This document shows, piece by piece, positions 34,560 to 41,562 of a DNA stretch of 41,562 nt (its first letter is position 1; every line of letters starts with the position of its first letter). The stretch is from Frisingicoccus sp009929615 (lineage in GTDB: Bacteria > Bacillota > Clostridia > Lachnospirales > Lachnospiraceae), in contig JAQUXR010000023.1 in assembly GCA_028692275.1 (NCBI GenBank), positions 1 through 41,562 on the forward strand, read 5' to 3'. Under the pieces are notes generated by a model, which was given only the letters and a program-made list of their open reading frames with translations, searched no databases and was not told the origin of the DNA. Position numbers and translations under genes: made by a program.

Positions 34560-34771
34560 AAAAAAGACCGGACGAAACAACCATCGACAGGAAGCTGGCT
34601 CCGGGAGGGGATGTCGGGAGCCGTCATCAGAACCCTCAAAATTATCAAAAAGCACTTTTAAACGAGAATTGTATAAAGGAAACATCAGCTGGCAAAGGTG
34701 TCGAGTCGTTGTCAATGCTGAATCGTCGAAAGATACGGAGCACTGCACTTTCTGTCATCTGGTTGTTCTTA
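34560..34771 (-). ncRNA. Candidate structured RNA, 6S-like in form
   Basis: About 212 bases without a credible gene. On the minus strand, TTGTTC and TAAAAT (34782-34777) spaced by 17 predict a start near 34770, and TTTTTT at 34565-34560 could be the end. The ends pair with each other: plus-strand ACAACCA (34577-34583) with TGGTTGT (34760-34766), and GACAG (34586-34590) with CTGTC (34752-34756). GCTCCG (34598-34603) pairs with CGGAGC (34736-34741). A local GGCTCC/GGAGCC hairpin (34597-34622) competes. Closed ends, inner loops and about 200 bases resemble 6S RNA, but no consensus has been checked. Confidence 0.4.
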
Positions 34772-34821
34772 GTGTTATTTTAGCACGACAAGGTGAAAGG
34801 AACAATCACAATGCTTCGACA

Positions 34822-34870
34822 AAAAAAGACGCTTCCAGACCATTTGAACATGGTTTGGAAGCGTCTTTTT
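34822..34870. terminator. Bidirectional terminator between trmL region and mutS2
   Basis: AAAAAAGACGCTTCCA pairs with TGGAAGCGTCTTTTTT (34855-34870), and ACCAT with ATGGT inside. The right arm touches the mutS2 stop codon. It can end the convergent transcripts on both strands. Confidence 0.85.
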
Positions 34871-37245
34871 TATTTGAATTCGACAATTGTTACACCGGTT
34901 TCACCTTCGCCAAAGGCACCAAGGCGATAGGATTTTACATATCGGGATTTTTTTAGTTTATTGTGAACAGCGGTACGGAGTTTTCCGGTTCCGCGGCCGT
35001 GAATGATGGTCACCTGATTTAAATGGGCAAGATAGGCATCATCCAGGTATTTATCCAGTTCAGGGATGGCTTCATCCACGGTTTTTCCGATAATATTAAG
35101 ACTGGTGCTTATAGAAGCAGATTTTGACATCTTTATCTTTCCGGCACCGGTTTTCTTCAGAGTAGGCGAAGTAATGACTTCTTCATCCAGGAGCTCCAAA
35201 TCGGAAATTTTTATCATGGATTTTAAAATACCCATCTGCACAGGAATCTGCCCCTTGCTGTCGACTTTTCCTGTAATTGTTCCCTTGATGTTCAGACTAA
35301 GAACCTTAACACTGTCACCGGGATGGAAATCTTCCGGCCGGTTTTTCTTTGCATTTTCCCGTTTTAAGGCCAGTTGTTCATCGGTTTTTGATAATTTGTC
35401 ACGGAGACCGGAACGCTTATTTTCAAGGTCTTTCATGCTGGTGGCTTTGCCGGAGGCCACTTTGTTTAAATCACGAATCGTTTGGTCCGCATAATCCTTG
35501 GCATCCTGAAGAATTTTTCGTGCCTGCTCGTTGGCATCGCGGAGAATACGTTCTTTTTGTTTTGCCAGATTGTCCTGTTTGGCTTCGACTTTTTCTTTTA
35601 AAACAGCAACCTCAGCTTTATATTGCTCGATTTCCAAACGTTCTTTTTCAATGGTAGAGCGGCTTGTTTCCAAATCGGAAATCAAATCTTCAAAACTCTG
35701 GTCATTGGCATCGATATATTTTTTTGCCTCTTCAATCATCGAATCGGATAAGCCAAGCTTACTGGAAATAGCAAAGGCATTACTTTTTCCGGGGATACCG
35801 ATAAGAAGACGATAAGTTGGGCTGAGTGTGGCTAAATCAAATTCGCAGCTGGCATTGCAGGCACCTTTGGTGGATAAAGCAAAGACTTTTAATTCACTGT
35901 AGTGGGTGGTTGCCATGGTAGTGACACTACGGTTCAGGAAATTTTTCAAAATAGCCATGGCGAGAGCAGCACCTTCGGTTGGGTCTGTTCCGGCACATAA
36001 CTCATCCAGAAGGACGAGAGAACGATAGTTGGACTTCTCAATAATGGAAACAATATTAGTCATATGGGATGAGAAAGTACTCAGACTCTGCTCAATACTC
36101 TGCTCATCGCCGATATCTGCAAAAACATCCTCATAAACGGACAGTTCTGAACGGTCAAAGGCAGGAATATGCAGACCGGCCTGACCCATCAGGGTTAGAA
36201 GACCTACCGTTTTTAAAGAAACAGTTTTACCACCGGTGTTTGGTCCGGTTACGAGAAGAAGACGATAGTCTTTACCGATAGAAATGTCAATCGGAACAAC
36301 TTTCTTCTTATCCAGCAGGGGATGGCGGCCTTTACGGATATTGATATACCCATTTTCATTAAAGATAGGTTCTGTGCCATTGTAATTTCTGGAAAGATTT
36401 GCTTTGGCAAATACAAAGTCCAGATGGGACATAACCGTCACATTTGTTGCCAGCTCTTCGGAAAATTCGGCACACTGGTTACTCAGGTCAGCTAAAACTT
36501 TTTCGATTTCCTCTTTTTCTTTAGCGGCCAGTTCACGGAGGTCATTGTTTAATTTAACAACGGCCATAGGTTCAATAAATAATGTGGAACCGGAAGATGA
36601 CTGGTCATGAATCATACCTTGAATCTGGCTCCGGTATTCTGCCTTTACAGGAAGACAGTAGCGGCCATTTCGCATGGTAATCAGATTATCCTGGAGTTTG
36701 GAACTTACAGAAGATGAGTTGACCATGGCATTTAACTGGCTGTGCACCCGTTCGTTTGTCAGTTTTATCTGACGGCGGACCTGTTTTAAACCGGGGCTTG
36801 CATCATCGGCAATTTCCTCTTCAGAAAGTATGCATCGACGGATTTCCCGGCATACTGGCGAAAGTGGCTCAATGGTATTGAAAAATCCATCCAGAGAGTC
36901 GGTCACGGACTCGTCATTCTCCCGGCGTCCGTAGGATTTTGCCCGAAGAGCCACTTCCAAAAGAGAGGCAATGTGCATCAATTCGGTGGCGGACAGGCTG
37001 GAACCAACCTTAAGACGGAGCAGGGAACTACGGATATCCCGAAGTCCTGAAAAGGACAGACTGCCTTTGGCAAAGACCCGGGAAAGGGCATCACTGGTTT
37101 CCATCTGGCCTTGACATATTTCGCCCAGGTCCGTGGATGGCTGTAAATTCTGACACAGGGATTTGCCCATCGGAGATGAAGCACAGTCCATAAGTTTCTC
37201 TATAATTTTATGATATTCTAATATTCTTAACGCTTTTTCATTCAT
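34870..37245 (-). CDS. mutS2: Endonuclease MutS2
   Basis: 791 residues. Central MutS-type ATPase: Walker A TGPNTGGKT with Lys340, Walker B LLDELCAGTDPTEG, and THYSELK. A long coiled-coil region follows (about 500-620). The last 80 residues form an Smr nuclease domain (VTIIHGRGTGKLRTAVHNKL). It lacks the mismatch-recognition domain of MutS. MutS2 suppresses recombination in some bacteria and rescues collided ribosomes in Bacillus subtilis. GAGGTG lies before the ATG. A possible -10 TACAAT lies just upstream on the minus strand. Single gene. Confidence 0.95.
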   Translation of the reverse strand: MNEKALRILEYHKIIEKLMDCASSPMGKSLCQNLQPSTDLGEICQGQMETSDALSRVFAKGSLSFSGLRDIRSSLLRLKVGSSLSATELMHIASLLEVALRAKSYGRRENDESVTDSLDGFFNTIEPLSPVCREIRRCILSEEEIADDASPGLKQVRRQIKLTNERVHSQLNAMVNSSSVSSKLQDNLITMRNGRYCLPVKAEYRSQIQGMIHDQSSSGSTLFIEPMAVVKLNNDLRELAAKEKEEIEKVLADLSNQCAEFSEELATNVTVMSHLDFVFAKANLSRNYNGTEPIFNENGYINIRKGRHPLLDKKKVVPIDISIGKDYRLLLVTGPNTGGKTVSLKTVGLLTLMGQAGLHIPAFDRSELSVYEDVFADIGDEQSIEQSLSTFSSHMTNIVSIIEKSNYRSLVLLDELCAGTDPTEGAALAMAILKNFLNRSVTTMATTHYSELKVFALSTKGACNASCEFDLATLSPTYRLLIGIPGKSNAFAISSKLGLSDSMIEEAKKYIDANDQSFEDLISDLETSRSTIEKERLEIEQYKAEVAVLKEKVEAKQDNLAKQKERILRDANEQARKILQDAKDYADQTIRDLNKVASGKATSMKDLENKRSGLRDKLSKTDEQLALKRENAKKNRPEDFHPGDSVKVLSLNIKGTITGKVDSKGQIPVQMGILKSMIKISDLELLDEEVITSPTLKKTGAGKIKMSKSASISTSLNIIGKTVDEAIPELDKYLDDAYLAHLNQVTIIHGRGTGKLRTAVHNKLKKSRYVKSYRLGAFGEGETGVTIVEFK

Positions 37246-37374
37246 AGTTACACCTCATGCCTATTGTACCCTATAATGTAGAAAATGAAAATGAAATTTT
37301 CAAAAATCCTGTTACCTGCAAGGGAAATGTGATATGATAGGGCAAGATAAAATGATTAGAAATGAGGGTATGAT

Positions 37375-38316
37375 ATGCAATTTGTTGGTGAACTGCAGGA
37401 GGGAGCGAACATCTCCGGCATTTATTTATGCAAGAACAAACAGAATCTGAAGACAAAGGCTGGCAAGAGCTACTACTCGATGATTCTTCAGGATAAAACA
37501 GGCACTATAGATGCTAAAGTATGGGAATTAAACAATGGAATTGAACATTTTGAGTCCATGGACTTTATTAAAGTGGATGGCATGGTTACCAGCTTTCTGG
37601 GCTCTTTGCAGGTGAATGTGCGCCGTGTAAGACGGACACAGGAACAGGAATATAATATTCAGGATTATCTGCCAACAAGTCAGTTCCCGATTGACGGAAT
37701 GATGGAAGAGTTGACAGGATATATTGAAAGTATTGAGAATCCATATTTAAAGGCATTGCTGGAAAGCTTTTTTGTCGAGGATGCAGCGTTTATTAAGAGC
37801 TTCAAAGAGCATTCCGCAGCAAAAAGCGTTCATCATGGATTCGTTGGTGGCTTGCTGGAGCATACATTAGGAGTGACAAAACTCTGTGATTTCTATTGTA
37901 CACGCTATCCTGTTCTGAATAGAGATTTACTTTTATGTGCAGCTATGTGTCATGATATTGGAAAGACAGAGGAACTGTCTCTTTTCCCTGCAAATGATTA
38001 CACAGACGAAGGACAGTTAATCGGTCATATTGTCGGTGGTACGGAGATGATTCACGACCATATTAAGGAGATTCCAAATTTCCCTGTGGGTCTTGCAAAT
38101 GAACTGAAACACTGTATTTTAGCTCATCATGGGGAATTAGAATATGGTTCTCCAAAGAAACCTGCGCTGGTAGAAGCATTGGCATTAAATCTTGCGGATA
38201 ATACGGATGCAAAGATGGAAACAATGACAGAATTATTTGCTTCGGCAGCAGATGGCCTGGAATGGATGGGTTATAACCGGATGTTTGAGTCTAATTTACG
38301 AAGAACATCCAAATAA
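37375..38316 (+). CDS. yhaM: 3'-5' exoribonuclease YhaM (OB fold + HD domain)
   Basis: 313 residues. An OB-fold (10-90, YYSMILQDKTGTIDAKVWE) precedes the HD hydrolase domain, with SVHHGFVGGLLEHT, the HD pair His193-Asp194 in CHDIGK, and AHHGELEYGSP. YhaM is an RNA exonuclease that also acts on single-stranded DNA. GAGGG precedes the ATG. It is 14 bases ahead of rlmD, so the two are likely co-transcribed. Confidence 0.92.
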   Translation: MQFVGELQEGANISGIYLCKNKQNLKTKAGKSYYSMILQDKTGTIDAKVWELNNGIEHFESMDFIKVDGMVTSFLGSLQVNVRRVRRTQEQEYNIQDYLPTSQFPIDGMMEELTGYIESIENPYLKALLESFFVEDAAFIKSFKEHSAAKSVHHGFVGGLLEHTLGVTKLCDFYCTRYPVLNRDLLLCAAMCHDIGKTEELSLFPANDYTDEGQLIGHIVGGTEMIHDHIKEIPNFPVGLANELKHCILAHHGELEYGSPKKPALVEALALNLADNTDAKMETMTELFASAADGLEWMGYNRMFESNLRRTSK

Positions 38317-38330
38317 AAGGCGGTTTTGCG

Positions 38331-39713
38331 ATGAGTGAAGGATTAAAAAAGAATGATGTGGTTACATTAACCATCACAGATTTGGGAAGCACAGGTGAGG
38401 GAATCGGACGTTTTGAGGGATTTACCCTCTTTGTTAAAGATGCCCTTATTGGTGATGTCATTCAGGCTAAGATTATTAAAATGAAGAAATCCTATGGCTA
38501 TGGACGGCTTATAGAAATCCTAACACCGTCCCCATATCGTGTAGAGGTGAGATGCCCCCAGGCCAGAGCCTGTGGCGGTTGTCAGATTCAACCGCTGGAT
38601 TATGGCCGTCAGCTTATATATAAAGAAAATAAAGTCCGGGAACTTTTAGACCGGGTTGGAAAACTTTCGGATTATCAGATGGAACCAATTATCGGTATGG
38701 AAGAACCCTGGCATTATCGTAATAAAGCCCAGTTTCCGGTAGGCCAGGCAAAGGATGGTCAGGTTGTTACAGGTTTTTATGCGGGAAGGACCCATTCTAT
38801 CGTTCCGGTTGAAGAGTGTTTTATTCAGCATCGGGAGAATGAAAAGCTGATGGCCATTGTTCGTCAGTGGATGGAGCAGCATCACATTTCGGCCTATGAT
38901 GAAAAAGAACATAAGGGCCTTGTACGCCATATCTTTACCCGTATTGGTAAGCACACGGGAGAAATCATGGTGTGCCTGGTCATCAATGGGAAAAAAGTGC
39001 CCGGTGAGGAAGATTTGATAAAAGTCCTTGCAGAAGTGCCGGGGATGACCAGTATCTGCCTGAATATTAATCGTGAACGGACCAATGTGATTCTTGGGAG
39101 TGAAATCAAATGCCTTTGGAGACAGCCCTATATTACCGATGCTATCGGCGATGTCAAATATCAGATTTCGCCACTGTCCTTTTTCCAGGTCAATCCGATT
39201 CAGACGGAGAAACTCTATAAGACGGCTTTGGAATATGCACAGCTTCAGGGGAACGAAACGGTCTGGGATTTGTACTGTGGTATCGGAACAATATCCCTCT
39301 TTCTGGCAAAGCATGCAAAACAGGTTTGTGGTGTGGAAATCATCCCGGAGGCCATTGAAGATGCCCGGGAGAATGCCCACTTAAATCAGATTCAGAATGC
39401 CCGCTTTTTTGTTGGAAAGGCTGAGGAAGTTCTTCCGGAACAGTACGAAAAAAATGGCATATTCGCAGATGTTATTGTGGTTGATCCGCCAAGAAAAGGC
39501 TGTGATGAGAAACTTTTGAAGTGTATGACGGCCATGGCACCGAAACGAATCGTTTATGTCAGCTGTGACCCGGCGACCCTTGCGAGAGATTTAAAATACA
39601 TGGAAGAACATGGATATAAAGTTCAAAAAGTTCGCTGCGTTGACATGTTTCCACATTCTGTTCACGTTGAAACTGTGATTCTGATGACACATTGTGGTAA
39701 AAACGATAAATAA
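38331..39713 (+). CDS. rlmD: 23S rRNA (uracil-5-)-methyltransferase, RlmD/RlmCD type
   Basis: 460 residues. TRAM RNA-binding domain (1-62), then an iron-sulfur site C75-x5-C81-x2-C84 (CPQARACGGC) with a further Cys in EECFIQHR, and the methyltransferase core (DLYCGIGTISLFLA, VDPPRKGC). Nucleophile Cys412 is in YVSCDPATL. Such enzymes methylate U1939 and, in Gram-positives, often also U747 of 23S rRNA. AAAGGCGG precedes the ATG. Last gene of ordinary chromosomal character before the accessory region. Confidence 0.92.
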   Translation: MSEGLKKNDVVTLTITDLGSTGEGIGRFEGFTLFVKDALIGDVIQAKIIKMKKSYGYGRLIEILTPSPYRVEVRCPQARACGGCQIQPLDYGRQLIYKENKVRELLDRVGKLSDYQMEPIIGMEEPWHYRNKAQFPVGQAKDGQVVTGFYAGRTHSIVPVEECFIQHRENEKLMAIVRQWMEQHHISAYDEKEHKGLVRHIFTRIGKHTGEIMVCLVINGKKVPGEEDLIKVLAEVPGMTSICLNINRERTNVILGSEIKCLWRQPYITDAIGDVKYQISPLSFFQVNPIQTEKLYKTALEYAQLQGNETVWDLYCGIGTISLFLAKHAKQVCGVEIIPEAIEDARENAHLNQIQNARFFVGKAEEVLPEQYEKNGIFADVIVVDPPRKGCDEKLLKCMTAMAPKRIVYVSCDPATLARDLKYMEEHGYKVQKVRCVDMFPHSVHVETVILMTHCGKNDK

Positions 39714-39719
39714 GCCGCT

Positions 39720-39744
39720 AAAACCACAATATGTTGTGGTTTTG
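39720..39744 (+). terminator. Terminator after rlmD
   Basis: AAAACCACAA (39720-39729), loop TATG, TTGTGGTTTT (39734-39743): a perfect 10-bp stem with T tail. Confidence 0.82.
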
Positions 39745-39755
39745 AAGTGAAAAAT

Positions 39756-39793
39756 GGGCAAAAATTAGGCTAAAAAATGCCCGATTTTTGCCC
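39756..39793. repeat. Inverted repeat at the junction with the accessory region
   Basis: GGGCAAAAAT (39756-39765) and ATTTTTGCCC (39784-39793) are perfect inverted arms, also separated by GGC...GCC-like bases. The right arm overlaps a possible promoter (TTGCCC 39788-39793, 17 bases, TATAGA 39811-39816) for the next gene. It may be an operator, or part of an element end. Confidence 0.5.
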
Positions 39794-39864
39794 TGATTTT
39801 TAGGGGAAAATATAGATGACATAGGCTATTTTTAATGATAGCAGATGCTAATAGAGGTGATTAA

Positions 39865-40596
39865 ATGGAAATACCTAAAGAAGAAAAAAGAAAGCTTAAG
39901 ACATTTCAGTTAAATAATAAAGAGGACTTCATCTATTATCTATATCAGCTCATTTGCAGATGTTATAAAATTTTGAAGCGGCAAGATAGATATCTAAATG
40001 AACTGAAAGCTTATATCGAAGATGTCCAGCGGAAAAACATTTTAAAACGAGCAGAAGTAATAGATGTGCCATACGAAGATTATAGTGATTTTTTGGCTTT
40101 GCAAGGACATATAGAAACACACTTATTAAATACTGTTGGTGACTTACAGGGCAGTTCACTGTCATATTATAAATTTAGAGATTTAATTCAAAAGAAAAAG
40201 AAGAAAAAAACTTTGCCTTTTGAAATGAGAGAAATCGAAGATGACATTCTTGAAATCTTGGTTGGCTTTAATAGAGCCAGAAATTTTCAGAATCACGAGC
40301 CTGAATCGTTAATAACTGCCGAGGCCAAAATGGTTGAAGAAAAGTATTTATTACCGATTGAATATAATCCAATTCAAATTATAAATTACGAAACTTGTAC
40401 ATTAGAATTTTTAGCAGATATGTATAAGTCATATAAAGAATTAAATGATGGAGCTAATAAAGTGTTTGAAAGTATGATGTTGGATTATGAATTTTTGTTG
40501 GGAACTAAGGTTGAGATAATAGATGTTATTGCGATGAATAGCAAAGGTATGGCACATTTAGAGGCTGTAAAATTGGCTTCGGAAATACAAGGATAG
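39865..40596 (+). CDS. Unknown protein with HEPN-like R-x4-H motif
   Basis: 243 residues, very rich in Lys and Glu, with helical, non-membrane character. No family is recognised. The segment NRARNFQNHEPES has Arg139-x4-His144, the form of the HEPN ribonuclease motif, after a predicted helix (EDDILEILVGFNRAR). HEPN proteins often act in phage defence or as toxins. A run of Lys (KKKKKK near 110-115) is coded by a seven-A tract. GAGGTGATTAA precedes the ATG. Codons are AT-rich, unlike rlmD. A terminator follows directly, so the gene is a single unit. HEPN assignment is inference. Confidence 0.65.
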   Translation: MEIPKEEKRKLKTFQLNNKEDFIYYLYQLICRCYKILKRQDRYLNELKAYIEDVQRKNILKRAEVIDVPYEDYSDFLALQGHIETHLLNTVGDLQGSSLSYYKFRDLIQKKKKKKTLPFEMREIEDDILEILVGFNRARNFQNHEPESLITAEAKMVEEKYLLPIEYNPIQIINYETCTLEFLADMYKSYKELNDGANKVFESMMLDYEFLLGTKVEIIDVIAMNSKGMAHLEAVKLASEIQG

Positions 40597-40602
40597 AAAA
40601 TC

Positions 40603-40643
40603 CAGAGGCATTGAGATAGAAAAATCTTGATGTCTCTGTTTTC
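40603..40643 (+). terminator. Terminator after the HEPN-like gene
   Basis: CAGAGGCATTGAGAT (40603-40617) pairs with ATCTTGATGTCTCTG (40624-40638), using G-T pairs, then TTTTC. Confidence 0.75.
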
Positions 40644-40695
40644 ATATAAACCTAAAACACAATTTAATAAATCTGCCATCGGGCAAAACAACCAT

Positions 40696-40738
40696 GAGGT
40701 TATGTTCTTCGTTACTGAAAAACATAGCCTCTTTTTTT
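40696..40738 (+). terminator. Terminator or attenuator just before an element gene
   Basis: GAGGTTATGTT (40696-40706) pairs with AACATAGCCTC (40721-40731), then seven T (40732-40738). It lies only 38 bases before the GTG at 40776, so it could terminate upstream transcription or attenuate the following genes. Confidence 0.75.
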
Positions 40739-40775
40739 GTTGTCTGATTTGCAGAAAAAGAAAGGACTGATTAAA

Positions 40776-41399
40776 GTGATTACAAGATTTATGAGAGATA
40801 CACCTCTCGCTGCTATAGAAATAGAAATGCAACTTATTCCCGGCTTTACTCCTCGTGCTTGCGGAACATTCCGAAGCCAGCAAAGATATGTGAATCCAAA
40901 CCCAATTCGGTATGAAGAATTGCTGGGGCTGTTCCTCAAAGAGATAGAGTTACAGGCATTTGCTCTGCGAGTGCAAAGAATCATAGAGGCTGCGAGCAAC
41001 CTCGGAGAAAGCGAGGTGAACCAAATGCTTTTTAGAAATGTAGAGCATAAAAAGAGATTTCAAAGTATCTGTAAAAGCGGTCTGTTTCCGAAGCTAGAAG
41101 AAAGCTACGGATATGCAGCCGCTATTTTTTTACTCTCTGCAGATGCGTTTGTTTGGAGTAAGACAAAAAGTTGTGTAGACAGCAAACTTATTCATTTTGA
41201 TGCTATCCGCATTCATGGTGTGGATCTAGATGGATACGCCATCTTTCATATGGCAAAGGAGCTTTACTCCGGCAAGTCTCACATTACAGTTTCTGAACTC
41301 AGCGATCCAGAGCTGATAAACGATAAGCTACTACGACTTATCGTCAATGCCTTTTTAGTGAGGCGATATGGAATCAATGTAATCAAAGGAGGGCGATAG
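40776..41399 (+). CDS. Mobile-element protein, C-terminal half DUF6075-like
   Basis: 207 residues from the GTG at 40776 (AAGGA nine bases upstream); TTG 40737 and ATG 40791 are other in-frame options. Residues 1-80 (TPLAAIEIEMQLIPGFTP, ALRVQRIIEAA) resemble one small gene of integrative elements. From MLFRNVEHKKRF (ATG at 41025) the rest resembles DUF6075 (DAFVWSK, DGYAIFHMAKELY). GCGAGGTGA lies before that ATG, so there may be two products from one frame; in related elements I recall them as separate genes. Role unknown. It is followed within two bases by another element gene. Confidence 0.6.
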   Translation: MITRFMRDTPLAAIEIEMQLIPGFTPRACGTFRSQQRYVNPNPIRYEELLGLFLKEIELQAFALRVQRIIEAASNLGESEVNQMLFRNVEHKKRFQSICKSGLFPKLEESYGYAAAIFLLSADAFVWSKTKSCVDSKLIHFDAIRIHGVDLDGYAIFHMAKELYSGKSHITVSELSDPELINDKLLRLIVNAFLVRRYGINVIKGGR

Positions 41400-41401
41400 C
41401 A

Positions 41402-41562
41402 ATGGAAAAACAAGAGCTTCAAACCTTGCGACTCTGGAATCCCCTGTTCCCAAAGATTTATCGTAAAAACGAATGGGGTGACACCGAAAATGAACCAGAG
41501 GATATGGATGCTAATGAAATAGTGGAATATCAAGAGGAAATCCTAGCAGCTATTGAACGAGA
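41402..41562 (+). CDS. Mobile-element accessory protein, DUF6329-like (partial, runs off the window)
   Basis: ATG at 41402 with GGAGGGCGATAG upstream. 53 codons are open to the window's end with no stop: MEKQELQTLRLWNPLFPKIY at the start, then an acidic stretch. This resembles a conserved small protein of Tn1549-type conjugative elements, recalled from memory and not checked. It is coupled to the preceding gene by a two-base gap. Confidence 0.6.
   Translation, partial: MEKQELQTLRLWNPLFPKIYRKNEWGDTENEPEDMDANEIVEYQEEILAAIER

Noticed and set aside
34533..34748. Minus-strand open frame of 71 codons
   Set aside because: It runs through the structured region and into the end of trmL, has no ribosome site and no recognised family. 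Better explained as chance frame over a candidate RNA.
34669..34956. Plus-strand open frame of 95 codons
   Set aside because: It crosses the bidirectional terminator and the end of mutS2, so it cannot be an ordinary gene.
38646..39380. Minus-strand open frame of 244 codons
   Set aside because: Fully antisense to rlmD, which has clear motifs; no ribosome site.

Overview
The window looks like the chromosome of an anaerobic, moderately AT-rich Firmicute, most likely a gut Lachnospiraceae-type Clostridium. The signs are a solitary HydF hydrogenase-maturation GTPase, an acyl-CoA dehydrogenase with EtfB and EtfA, a propionate-type CoA-transferase, a lactate permease, DUF1576 and DUF134/NifX proteins, Gram-positive promoters with strong AGGAGG sites, MutS2 and YhaM. 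The set lactate permease + Pct + acyl-CoA dehydrogenase/Etf recalls lactate-to-propionate or butyrate fermenters such as Coprococcus catus or Anaerotignum; the species is inference only.

Layout. 1-6972: end of an unknown reading frame, then a c-di-GMP/phosphorelay locus: a REC-GGDEF-EAL-REC-GGDEF protein split by an in-frame amber codon, a free HPt protein, and a hybrid histidine kinase with two periplasmic solute-binding domains. 7036-9149: a glucose/maltose-type PTS permease (IICBA). 9175-9641: a promoter, a structured leader with mutually exclusive hairpins that resembles an L10 leader, and tRNA-Phe(GAA), tRNA-Gly(TCC) and tRNA-Gly(GCC). 9679-12176: lactate permease with a FadR-family regulator and likely operators. 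12273-14420: hydF and a DegV protein. 14550-17636: acyl-CoA dehydrogenase-etfB-etfA behind a near-consensus promoter. 17831-20500: VanZ-like, DUF1576 and flavodoxin-like genes. 20641-24562: a minus-strand operon crotonase-pct-permease behind a perfect sigma-A promoter with a 12-bp palindrome just downstream, divergent from a MarR regulator. 24783-34557: serine acetyltransferase, DUF134-NifX fusion, two divergent radical SAM genes, nth, a DEDDh exonuclease, a 30-residue membrane protein, an AIR-synthase-like protein, an Lrp/AsnC regulator, an aminotransferase and trmL. 34560-34771: a candidate minus-strand structured RNA with 6S-like long-range pairing of its ends. 34870-39713: mutS2, yhaM and rlmD.

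From about 39745 to the end the character changes. There is AT-rich sequence with inverted repeats, an unknown protein with a HEPN-like R-x4-H motif, then genes resembling small accessory genes of Tn1549-like integrative conjugative elements, the last running off the window. This is probably the edge of an integrated element.

How the parts work together (inference): the kinase and HPt probably feed phosphate to receivers of the c-di-GMP protein. Lactate import and CoA-transfer activation of short acids could feed the acyl-CoA dehydrogenase/Etf complex, which disposes of electrons together with hydrogenase. The carbon genes appear to be controlled by FadR-type and MarR-type repressors acting at palindromes just after their transcription starts.
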